DNA from: an uncultured Gallionellaceae bacterium
GTDB taxonomy: Bacteria; Pseudomonadota; Gammaproteobacteria; Burkholderiales; Sulfuricellaceae
Assembly: GCA_937873435.1 (NCBI GenBank)
Contig: CALMWM010000250.1
Location: 1 to 5,446 of the forward strand
Reading direction: 5' to 3'
Length of the DNA: 5,446 nt
Positions 1-5,446 of the stretch are shown piece by piece. Under the pieces are notes generated by a model, which saw nothing but the letters and a program-made list of their open reading frames with translations, did no database searches and was not told the origin of the DNA. Each line of letters begins with the position of its first letter. Within the stretch, counting starts at the first letter, position 1. A program made the translations under genes and the position numbers.

Positions 1-596
1 TCACCGAAGGGCAACACCCGCGCGCCACGGTGGTGACCTGCTCGGATTCGCGGGTTCATACCCATGCTCTCGACAAAACACCGGATAACGACCTGTTCAT
101 GATCCGTAACATCGGCAACCAGCTGCATACCGCCGAAGGCTCGGTCGAATACGGCGTTCACCATTTGCATACGCCATTGCTGATTTTTGTCGGTCATTCG
201 GCCTGCGGCGCGATCAAGGCAGCTTCCGGCGATTACCGTAAAGAATCGCGCCCAATCAAGCGCGAACTCAGTACCATCATGATCCCCAAGGGAATCGCGA
301 GCATGGATGGGGTGAAGAAGAACGTCGATAATCAGGTATCCGCCGCGCTCAAGAAATTTCGCCACGAGATCCATGAAGGCAAGCTGACGGTGGTCGGGGC
401 GATTTACGACTTCCGCAACGAACTCGGCCAGGGACAGGGCCGCTTGGTCGTCGTCAACGTCAACGGCAACACCGACGCCGACAAGATCAAACCGTTCACC
501 GCGGTCGCGGAGATCAAGGAAAACACTGCTCAGACAGAAAGCGCCATGCCGCTTTCCAGCAACGGTGCCAAACCGCATCCGTATTCTTATCCGTAA
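1..596 (+). CDS. beta-class carbonic anhydrase, 5' end cut by window
   Basis: This zinc enzyme interconverts CO2 and bicarbonate. The reading frame (codons from base 3) is open to the left edge, so the true start and perhaps 30-60 N-terminal residues lie outside; 197 residues are visible. The beta-class signature is clear: CSDSR at visible residues 13-17 supplies the first zinc Cys and the Asp-Arg dyad, RNIGN follows at 35-39, and GHSACG at 64-69 supplies the zinc His (65) and second zinc Cys (68). The core ends with a GAIYDF strand (132-137) and a VVVNVNGN segment. After it comes a tail of about 40 residues, polar and Pro/Ser-rich at its end, that looks disordered. No signal peptide can be judged because the N-terminus is missing. 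No terminator separates it from the next gene, 51 bp downstream. The family call is secure; the physiological role (bicarbonate supply, pH) is not visible here. Confidence 0.93.
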   Translation, partial: TEGQHPRATVVTCSDSRVHTHALDKTPDNDLFMIRNIGNQLHTAEGSVEYGVHHLHTPLLIFVGHSACGAIKAASGDYRKESRPIKRELSTIMIPKGIASMDGVKKNVDNQVSAALKKFRHEIHEGKLTVVGAIYDFRNELGQGQGRLVVVNVNGNTDADKIKPFTAVAEIKENTAQTESAMPLSSNGAKPHPYSYP

Positions 597-638
597 CAAA
601 ATGAACTGACGTTTCTTGGCAATTCTCTTTTCAATATC

Positions 639-644
639 GGAGGT
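639..644 (+). promoter_or_regulatory. Shine-Dalgarno site for the DUF2892 gene
   Basis: GGAGGT lies three bases before the ATG at 648. This is a near-perfect anti-16S match, although the spacing is short. It supports the chosen start and suggests efficient translation of the small membrane protein independent of the upstream gene. Confidence 0.75.
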
Positions 645-647
645 AAT

Positions 648-851
648 ATGAAAGCAAACGTAGGCGGAGTAGACAAGATTGCACGAATCGTATTGGGCGT
701 AGCGCTGATCGGGCTGGGCGCAGCCGGTGTGTTGCCGTTATGGGTCGGGTTGATCGGGATTATCCCGCTTGCCACCGGGTTGATCAACTGGTGTCCGGCC
801 TATACGATATTCGGGATAAACTCCTGCCCGACCCAGGAAAACAAGGAATAA
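648..851 (+). CDS. DUF2892 (YgaP-like) small inner-membrane protein
   Basis: This is a 67-residue protein with two predicted membrane helices (about residues 12-28 and 31-47) joined by a tight turn. A short basic N-terminus (K2, K10, R13) suggests both ends face the cytoplasm. It matches the DUF2892 family pattern: an N-terminal GGVDKIARIVLG segment and a C-terminal stretch with two Cys-Pro pairs, C49-P50 and C60-P61, either side of AYTIFGINS. In some bacteria the same domain is fused to a rhodanese, as in YgaP; here it stands alone and full length. The family has no firmly established biochemical role for stand-alone members. A strong GGAGGT site fixes the start. It sits 51 bp after the carbonic anhydrase gene on the same strand and ends 12 bases before a strong terminator, so the two are probably co-transcribed. 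The family call is confident; the function is unknown. Confidence 0.85.
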   Translation: MKANVGGVDKIARIVLGVALIGLGAAGVLPLWVGLIGIIPLATGLINWCPAYTIFGINSCPTQENKE

Positions 852-862
852 CCCGTTAATCA

Positions 863-906
863 ACGGCAATAAAAAAGGCGCGGATTCGCGCCTTTTTTAT
901 TGCCGT
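863..906. terminator. bidirectional intrinsic terminator
   Basis: Two 20-base arms (863-882 and 887-906) pair perfectly around a four-base loop (GATT). The GC-rich core GGCGCG/CGCGCC is preceded by A6 and followed by T6, so each strand reads as a hairpin followed by a U run. It lies 12 bases after the DUF2892 stop and 12 bases after the clpA stop on the other strand. It can therefore end both convergent transcripts. The whole 852-918 gap holds nothing else that I can see. Confidence 0.93.
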
Positions 907-918
907 ACGTAGCACCGC

Positions 919-3183
919 TCAGACGGTCGCCGCAAGCTGTTTTTCTTCGGCGAACTCCAGGCACACCTTGCCGTTTTCGTCCATATCGACCGTGGCCTTG
1001 CCGCCGTTCGCCAGCCTGCCGAACAACAGTTCGTCGGCCAGGGCCTTGCGGATGGTGTCCTGAATCAGACGCGCCATCGGCCGTGCACCCATTGCCGGGT
1101 CGAAGCCGTTCTTGGCGAGATAGGCCTTCAACGCATCGGTGAAGATGATCTCGACTTTCTTCTCGTGCAACTGTCCCTCCAACTGGATCAGGAACTTGTC
1201 GACCACGCGCAGGATGGTGTCCTCCGACAGCGGCGCGAAGGAGATGGTGGCATCGAGCCGGTTGCGGAATTCCGGGGTGAACAGCCGTTTGATCTCGGCC
1301 ATTTCGTCGCCAGCCTTAACCGACTGGGTGAAGCCGATCCCGGACTTGGTCAACGAATCGGCACCGGCATTGGTGGTCATGATGATCGCCACGTTACGGA
1401 AATCGGCCTTGCGCCCGTTGTTGTCGGTCAGCGTGCCGTGATCCATCACCTGTAGCAGGATGTTGAAAATATCCGGATGGGCCTTCTCGATCTCGTCGAG
1501 GAGCAGCACCGAATAAGGGTGCCTGGTAATCGCCTCGGTCAGCAGGCCGCCCTGCTCGAAACCCACGTAGCCGGGCGGAGCGCCGATCAGGCGCGAAACC
1601 GCGTGGCGCTCCATGTATTCCGACATGTCGAAGCGGATCAATTCGATCCCCATCACATAAGCCAACTGGCGCGCCACTTCGGTTTTGCCGACGCCGGTCG
1701 GGCCGGAGAACAGGAACGAGCCGATTGGTTTGAGCGGACTGCCTAAGCCGCTGCGCGCCATCTTGATGGCGGCGGCCAGTGCTTCGATGGCCTTGTCCTG
1801 GCCGAATACCACTGCCTTGAGGTCGCGTTCCAGCGTCTTCAGCGCGTTACGGTCGTCGCTGGAGATATTCTTCGGCGGGATGCGGGCGATCTTGGCGATG
1901 ATCTCCTCGATTTCCTTGTTGGTGATGGTCTTCCTCTGCTTGGACTTGGGCTGGATGCGTTGCGCCGCGCCGGCCTCGTCGATCACGTCGATGGCCTTGT
2001 CGGGCAGGTGACGGTCGTTGATGTAGCGCGCCGACAGTTCGGCTGCCGTGGTCAGTGCGGAAGCAGTGTACTTGACGCCGTGATGAGCCTCGAAACGCGA
2101 CTTCAAGCCGCGCAGGATGGAGATGGTTTCGTCTATCGACGGCTCCGGCACGTCGATCTTCTGGAAGCGCCGGGAGAGGGCGTGATCCTTCTCGAATATC
2201 CCGCGGAATTCGTTATAGGTGGTCGCGCCGATGCAGCGCAATTGGCCGGAACTGAGCGCGGGCTTGAGCAGGTTGGAAGCGTCTAGTGTGCCGCCCGAGG
2301 CCGCCCCGGCCCCGATCAGGGTATGGATTTCGTCAATGAACAGGATCGCGTTGGCGTTCTCGGAGAGCTGTTTCAGCACGCCTTTCAGGCGCTGCTCGAA
2401 ATCGCCGCGATATTTGGTACCGGCAAGTAGCGCCCCCATGTCGAGCGCATACACCGTGCCGTCTGCCAGCACTTCCGGCACATCGTGTTCGACGATGCGC
2501 CGCGCCAGCCCTTCGGCAATCGCGGTCTTGCCGACGCCCGCCTCGCCCACCAGCAGCGGGTTGTTCTTGCGGCGCCGGCACAAGGTCTGAATCACCCGTT
2601 CCAATTCGTTGTCACGCCCGATCAGCGGGTCGATCTTGCCTGCCGCAGCCTGGACGTTGAGGTTGATGGTGAAGCTTTCCAGCGCACTGGCTGGTGCGGC
2701 TTCCTGCTCGGCCTCCTGCTCGGGTTCGGGGCGCGCGGCATTGCCTTCCGGCACCTTGCTGATGCCGTGGGAAATGTAATTGACGATGTCGAGCCGGCTA
2801 ATTCCCTGCTGGGTGAGGAAATACACCGCATGGGAATCCTTTTCGCCAAAAATGGCGACCAGCACGTTGGCGCCGCTCACTTCTTTCTTGCCTGAAGACT
2901 GCACGTGCAGGATGGCGCGCTGGATCACGCGCTGGAAGCCCAGCGTGGGCTGGGTATCGACGTCGCCCTCGCCGCCGACGATAGGCGTATGCTCGGCGAC
3001 GAAATCGACCAGGCTATGGCGCAACTCGTCCATCCTGGCCGCGCAGGCACGCAACACCTTGGCCGCAGTCGGGTTGTCGAGCATCGCCAGCAGCAAATGC
3101 TCCACCGTGATGAACTCGTGGCGTTTCTGGCGCGCTTCGATAAACGCCATATGCAAAGAAACTTCCAATTCTTGCGCAATCAT
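919..3183 (-). CDS. clpA: ATP-dependent Clp protease ATP-binding subunit ClpA
   Basis: This Hsp100 AAA+ unfoldase threads substrates into the ClpP peptidase in the cytoplasm. At 754 residues it is about the length of E. coli ClpA. Domains: an N-terminal Clp-N domain (about 1-145) that docks ClpS; an acidic EQEA-rich linker (146-168); a first AAA+ module with Walker A GEAGVGKT (213-220), pore loop KYRG (257-260), Walker B ILFIDE (280-285) and Arg-finger region SRRF (337-340); and a second module with Walker A GPTGVGKT (494-501), pore loop GYVG (538-541), Walker B VLLLDE (559-564) and sensor-2 GARP (699-702). The ClpP-docking loop is IGF (615-617). There is no long coiled-coil middle domain, which excludes ClpB, and the N-domain and length fit ClpA better than ClpC. 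All catalytic motifs are intact. The ATG abuts the clpS stop codon with no gap, so translation is probably coupled. The N-terminal sequence aligns with the family from residue 1. Confidence 0.97.
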   Translation of the reverse strand: MIAQELEVSLHMAFIEARQKRHEFITVEHLLLAMLDNPTAAKVLRACAARMDELRHSLVDFVAEHTPIVGGEGDVDTQPTLGFQRVIQRAILHVQSSGKKEVSGANVLVAIFGEKDSHAVYFLTQQGISRLDIVNYISHGISKVPEGNAARPEPEQEAEQEAAPASALESFTINLNVQAAAGKIDPLIGRDNELERVIQTLCRRRKNNPLLVGEAGVGKTAIAEGLARRIVEHDVPEVLADGTVYALDMGALLAGTKYRGDFEQRLKGVLKQLSENANAILFIDEIHTLIGAGAASGGTLDASNLLKPALSSGQLRCIGATTYNEFRGIFEKDHALSRRFQKIDVPEPSIDETISILRGLKSRFEAHHGVKYTASALTTAAELSARYINDRHLPDKAIDVIDEAGAAQRIQPKSKQRKTITNKEIEEIIAKIARIPPKNISSDDRNALKTLERDLKAVVFGQDKAIEALAAAIKMARSGLGSPLKPIGSFLFSGPTGVGKTEVARQLAYVMGIELIRFDMSEYMERHAVSRLIGAPPGYVGFEQGGLLTEAITRHPYSVLLLDEIEKAHPDIFNILLQVMDHGTLTDNNGRKADFRNVAIIMTTNAGADSLTKSGIGFTQSVKAGDEMAEIKRLFTPEFRNRLDATISFAPLSEDTILRVVDKFLIQLEGQLHEKKVEIIFTDALKAYLAKNGFDPAMGARPMARLIQDTIRKALADELLFGRLANGGKATVDMDENGKVCLEFAEEKQLAATV

Positions 3184-3492
3184 TTACTGTTCCTCCATCA
3201 CGCATTGCAGCGGATGCTGATTTTCCCGCGCACACGCGGTGACCTGATCCACCTTGGTCTGCGCGACATCCAACGTGTAGACGCCGCATACGCCAGCACC
3301 TTCATTATGCACCTTGAGCATGATGTTTGTTGCCTGTTCGCGAGTTTTCCCGAAAAAACGTTCCAGCACCGTTACCACGAATTCCATCGGCGTAAAATCA
3401 TCGTTCAACAACAACACTTTGAACATCGGCGGCGGTTTGGTGCGGGTGTGCTGCGCCTCCAGGGTAGTGCTTTCGAATTGCTTGCCGCTCAT
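3184..3492 (-). CDS. clpS: ClpS, N-degron adaptor of ClpAP
   Basis: ClpS binds proteins with destabilising N-terminal residues (Phe, Leu, Trp, Tyr in E. coli) and hands them to ClpA. This copy has 102 residues (E. coli 106). The flexible N-terminal tail (about 1-20), needed for delivery, is present. The core starts at KPPPMFKVLLLNDD. The pocket residues known from E. coli are all present, shifted by four: N30, D31, D32, T34, M36, V39, M58, H62 and L95. The HNEG motif (62-65) is intact. M36 corresponds to the specificity-gating Met of the proteobacterial form, so classical type-2 N-degron recognition is expected. The stop codon touches the clpA start, the usual clpS-clpA order. No Shine-Dalgarno site is visible before the ATG; the upstream gene bepA ends 28 bp away on the same strand, so re-initiation or coupling is possible. 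The next Met (23) would remove the tail, so the longer start is preferred. Confidence 0.96.
   Translation of the reverse strand: MSGKQFESTTLEAQHTRTKPPPMFKVLLLNDDFTPMEFVVTVLERFFGKTREQATNIMLKVHNEGAGVCGVYTLDVAQTKVDQVTACARENQHPLQCVMEEQ
3191..3196 (-). promoter_or_regulatory. Shine-Dalgarno site for clpA inside clpS
   Basis: Read on the minus strand, GGAGGA lies seven bases before the clpA ATG (3183-3181), within the last codons of clpS. The ideal spacing and the TAA-ATG junction support both the start choice and translational coupling. Confidence 0.8.
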
Positions 3493-3520
3493 TTACGTAT
3501 TTTCGATCAGACGGTAATGT

Positions 3521-5005
3521 TTATTGTGGCGGTGCCGACGAAATTTTCAACCCCTGCACCAACTTGGATTTAGCGCCATCGCGCATTTTGTTTTCCTTGT
3601 CCATCGCGCGCAACTGCCGGAGCCGCGCCTCCGCCACCGACATCTGGTAAAAATCGCCGTCACCGCTTTTCAAGCCGATGGTCAATTGCTCGATTGCCGC
3701 CGGGACGTTCCCCAGACGGAAATAAGACTCAGCCTGCGACTGGTGGGAAAGCATCTGCTTTCCCTGAGCCGCATAAGCTTGCGCCTGGAGCTGGTACAAG
3801 CGGGCATCGTTGGGATAGGTGAGCAGTTCGTTCGCCACCAGTTTCAGCGCATCCGCGCTTTGCCGGTTTTGCAGCAGGGCGTCGGCATAACTGTAAATCA
3901 GCGGGCGACGGTTGGGGAAATTGGAAAGCGCAGCACGGTACAGCGCCAACGCCGCATCGGCCTTCCCTTCGGCCAATTTAAGTTGCGCCGCCAGATTCTC
4001 GACGATGGCATTGGCGGGCAATTCCTTGCGTAGCGCAACCAGCTCGCGTTCCGCCCGCTCGAATTGGCGTGCACGCAGCAACGCGGCTGTCAAACCGTAG
4101 CGTTGGGCAGCTTCATTAACGTATTTTTTTTCGCGCAACGAGTCCTCGAAGAACGCCACCGCTTGCGGCGGTTTGTCTTCCGCCGCCCGCAGTTTGGCGC
4201 GCAACAGATAAAAATCGACATTATCCGGCGCCTGATGGTAAGGCAGACCTTCCAGACGGTTCTGAATATCGGCGATACGCTCGCTGGTAACCGGGTGGGT
4301 GCGCAGATAATCCGGGGCATTGTTGTCGTAAAGCCGTGTCGCCTTCTGCAAACGCTCGAAGAACGTTTCGGCGGCATGGGGATCGAAACCCGCCTGGGAC
4401 AGAATCTGCAAGCCGACCCGGTCGGCTTCGCGTTCGTGTTCGCGGGTGAAATTCAGGTAATTCTGCATCGAGGTTGCCTGCGCCGTGGCCAGGGCAGCGC
4501 TACCGAGCTGCGGATTGGAGCGCGAAGCAAGAATGGCCACCGCCACTGCCGCCAGCGAGGTCAACAGGGTCTGGTTTTCCTTGGCGATCATGCGCGCCAG
4601 GTGGTGCTGGGTGACATGGGAGATTTCATGGCCGAGCACCGCAGCCAACTCCGACTCGCTTTGCGCCGTCAGCAGCAAGCCGGTATGTACGCCGATGAAT
4701 CCGCCCGGCAGCGCGAAGGCGTTCACAGTGCTATCCTGGATCACGAAAAACTCGAAATCCAGGCGATTATCCGGGCTGGCCGCCACCAGCCGGTAGCCGA
4801 GGTTATTGAGGTATTCGGTTAACTCGGCGTCGTTGAGCAGACTACGGTCGCGGCGGATCTCGGCCATGATGGTCTCGCCCAGGCGACGTTCGGTTTGCGG
4901 CGAGAAGGCCGACTGCGAAACTTCGCCCAGATCCGGCAGACCGTCGGCTGGCGCTTGAGGAATCGCAAGCAGCAGTGCCAATGCGATGAGTCGGGTGAAT
5001 TTCAT
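3521..5005 (-). CDS. bepA: BepA-like periplasmic M48 zinc metalloprotease with TPR domain
   Basis: This fits BepA (YfgC), the periplasmic protease/chaperone that helps LptD and other beta-barrel proteins assemble at the BAM complex and degrades stalled ones. It has 494 residues (E. coli 487). A Sec signal peptide covers residues 1-20 (K2, R5, hydrophobic core, APA at 18-20) and has no lipobox Cys. The M48 domain holds HEISH at 126-130 (zinc His 126 and His 130, catalytic Glu 127). The downstream EREAD at 191-195 gives the third ligand, Glu 191. His 237 in the THPVTSERI segment matches the regulatory His 246 of E. coli BepA. A hydrophobic stretch at about 147-160 fits the active-site loop. Residues from about 262 to 465 form several TPR-like helical pairs for substrate or BAM contact. 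It is the first gene of a minus-strand run ending in clpS-clpA. No good Shine-Dalgarno site precedes the ATG. Other periplasmic M48-TPR proteins such as YcaL or LoiP are less likely because they lack the TPR half. Confidence 0.9.
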   Translation of the reverse strand: MKFTRLIALALLLAIPQAPADGLPDLGEVSQSAFSPQTERRLGETIMAEIRRDRSLLNDAELTEYLNNLGYRLVAASPDNRLDFEFFVIQDSTVNAFALPGGFIGVHTGLLLTAQSESELAAVLGHEISHVTQHHLARMIAKENQTLLTSLAAVAVAILASRSNPQLGSAALATAQATSMQNYLNFTREHEREADRVGLQILSQAGFDPHAAETFFERLQKATRLYDNNAPDYLRTHPVTSERIADIQNRLEGLPYHQAPDNVDFYLLRAKLRAAEDKPPQAVAFFEDSLREKKYVNEAAQRYGLTAALLRARQFERAERELVALRKELPANAIVENLAAQLKLAEGKADAALALYRAALSNFPNRRPLIYSYADALLQNRQSADALKLVANELLTYPNDARLYQLQAQAYAAQGKQMLSHQSQAESYFRLGNVPAAIEQLTIGLKSGDGDFYQMSVAEARLRQLRAMDKENKMRDGAKSKLVQGLKISSAPPQ

Positions 5006-5007
5006 GG

Positions 5008-5016
5008 TGCTATGAT
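5008..5016 (+). promoter_or_regulatory. candidate extended -10 promoter of moaC
   Basis: TGC-TATGAT fits the extended -10 form TGn-TATAAT with one mismatch in the hexamer. No good -35 is seen at 16-18 bases upstream, as is common for extended -10 promoters. A start near 5023 would give a leader of about 20 bases carrying the moaC ribosome binding site. It overlaps the bepA -10 candidates on the opposite strand. Confidence 0.4.
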
Positions 5017-5039
5017 AACGGCTTTAGTCTGGAAGTTCA
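5011..5039 (-). promoter_or_regulatory. candidate promoter of bepA, sigma-E-like
   Basis: On the minus strand, TGAACTT (5039-5033) matches the E. coli sigma-E -35 consensus GGAACTT at six of seven positions. TCATA (5015-5011) follows after 17 bases and keeps the TC and final A of the sigma-E -10 box. The overlapping TATCAT (5017-5012) could also serve as a sigma-70 -10 box, but it has only a poor -35. Known context: bepA belongs to the sigma-E regulon in E. coli. Transfer to this organism is inference, and either box would start the RNA at or within a few bases of the bepA ATG. Confidence 0.35.
5031..5035 (+). promoter_or_regulatory. Shine-Dalgarno site for moaC
   Basis: GGAAG lies seven bases before the ATG at 5043. 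It is a moderate match at good spacing and supports this start, which also aligns with the E. coli MoaC N-terminus (offset of one residue). The same bases overlap the minus-strand TGAACTT element proposed for bepA. Confidence 0.6.
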
Positions 5040-5042
5040 CCG

Positions 5043-5446
5043 ATGCCTCCCGAATTTACACATTTTGACGCTGCCGGCCAGGCCCACATGGTCGATGTGG
5101 CGGACAAAGCCGAAACGCGCCGCGTCGCACGCGCGGCCGGCAGGATAGCCATGCAACCGGAAACGCTACAATTGATCCTGGCGGGCGACGCCAAGAAGGG
5201 GGATGTACTGGCTGTGGCGCGCCTCGCCGCGATCCAGGCATCGAAGCGCACTGCCGAGTTGATTCCGCTATGCCACCCATTAGCCTTGACCCACGTCGGC
5301 GTGGAGTTCCAAGTGGATGCCACGCGTGCCGAAATCCACTGTACCGTCACCGCCGAAACAGTCGGGCGCACCGGGGTGGAAATGGAGGCGCTTACTGCAG
5401 TCGGCGTCGGCCTGCTGACCATCTACGACATGTGCAAGGCGGTGGA
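5043..5446 (+). CDS. moaC: cyclic pyranopterin monophosphate synthase MoaC, 3' end cut by window
   Basis: MoaC works in the cytoplasm with MoaA in the first stage of molybdenum cofactor synthesis, converting 3',8-cyclo-7,8-dihydro-GTP to cyclic pyranopterin monophosphate. The frame is open from the ATG to the window edge: 134 complete codons are visible of a usual length near 160, so about 25 C-terminal residues are missing. Recognised motifs are GQAHMVDV (12-19), KKGDV (51-55), LIPLCHPL (73-80), GVEMEALTA (111-119) and IYDMCKA (127-133). The E. coli active-site residues K51, H77, E112, E114, D128 and K131 all occur one position later: K52, H78, E113, E115, D129 and K132. The gene is divergent from bepA across 37 bp. 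No other moa or moe gene is seen in the window. The call is secure, and the enzyme looks functional as far as it can be read. Confidence 0.97.
   Translation, partial: MPPEFTHFDAAGQAHMVDVADKAETRRVARAAGRIAMQPETLQLILAGDAKKGDVLAVARLAAIQASKRTAELIPLCHPLALTHVGVEFQVDATRAEIHCTVTAETVGRTGVEMEALTAVGVGLLTIYDMCKAV

Noticed and set aside
30..32. GTG as a possible start of the carbonic anhydrase
   Set aside because: It sits three codons before the zinc Cys, the frame is open to the window edge, and the family has a longer N-terminal helical region. The true start is upstream.
616..631. TTGGCA before the DUF2892 gene as a sigma-70 -35 or sigma-54 -24 box
   Set aside because: No -10 box at 16-18 bases (that spot is the Shine-Dalgarno site), and the sigma-54 -12 position reads TTTT without the required G.
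587..787. Minus-strand open frame of 66 codons opposite the DUF2892 gene
   Set aside because: The sense strand has a strong ribosome binding site and a recognisable family; the antisense product has none.
2698..2721. Short tandem DNA repeat in clpA
   Set aside because: It encodes two EQEA units of the flexible linker between the N-domain and first AAA+ module; linkers vary freely and two units are not notable.
3493..3520. Terminator or clpS promoter in the bepA-clpS gap
   Set aside because: I found no GC-rich inverted repeat with a T run and no -10/-35 pair close to consensus in these 28 bp. A promoter farther inside bepA cannot be excluded.
2905..3573. Plus-strand open frame of 222 codons opposite clpA/clpS
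   Set aside because: It is antisense to two clear genes, has no recognisable domain, and is explained by the GC-rich codon pattern of the opposite strand.
4064..4822. Plus-strand open frame of 252 codons opposite bepA
   Set aside because: It lies wholly inside bepA, with Arg/Gln-rich low-likeness sequence and no family signature. It is a shadow frame.
5006..5042. Molybdenum-cofactor (Moco) riboswitch before moaC
   Set aside because: The leader is far too short for that RNA, and no such fold can fit between the promoter candidate and the ATG.
5024..5422. Minus-strand open frame of 132 codons opposite moaC
   Set aside because: The plus strand here encodes MoaC with every active-site residue in place; the antisense frame is Ser/Thr/Ala-rich with no motif.

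Overview
The window looks like ordinary chromosome from a Gram-negative proteobacterium, most likely a betaproteobacterium. This is inferred from moderately high GC (judged by eye), a periplasmic BepA-type protease that only makes sense with an outer membrane, a proteobacterial ClpS-ClpA pair, and MoaC divergent from the M48 protease. The genus cannot be fixed from sequence alone. All genes are intact except the two cut by the window edges.

Layout from left to right: (1) the 3' part of a plus-strand beta-carbonic anhydrase gene (1-596), followed 51 bp later by a 67-residue DUF2892/YgaP-like membrane protein (648-851); (2) a perfect 20-bp-stem hairpin with A6/T6 flanks (863-906), which serves as a bidirectional terminator between convergent genes; (3) a minus-strand run transcribed right to left, bepA (5005-3521), clpS (3492-3184) and clpA (3183-919), with gaps of 28 and 0 bp; (4) a 37-bp divergent promoter region (5006-5042); (5) the plus-strand start of moaC (5043 to the window end), which is cut off at codon 134.

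How the genes work together: ClpS delivers N-degron substrates to the ClpA unfoldase, which feeds them to ClpP (not in this window). BepA handles outer-membrane beta-barrel protein assembly and quality control in the periplasm. Placing bepA directly upstream of clpSA would tie envelope and cytosolic protein quality control into one transcript, and a sigma-E-like promoter candidate sits in front of bepA. MoaC belongs to molybdenum cofactor synthesis and is probably only a divergent neighbour.

There is no intergenic stretch above 60 bp apart from the terminator region (852-918). I see no tRNA, rRNA, insertion sequence, CRISPR array or phage gene. No novel biological system is evident. The most interesting points are the compact overlapping divergent promoter region and the bepA-clpS-clpA arrangement.
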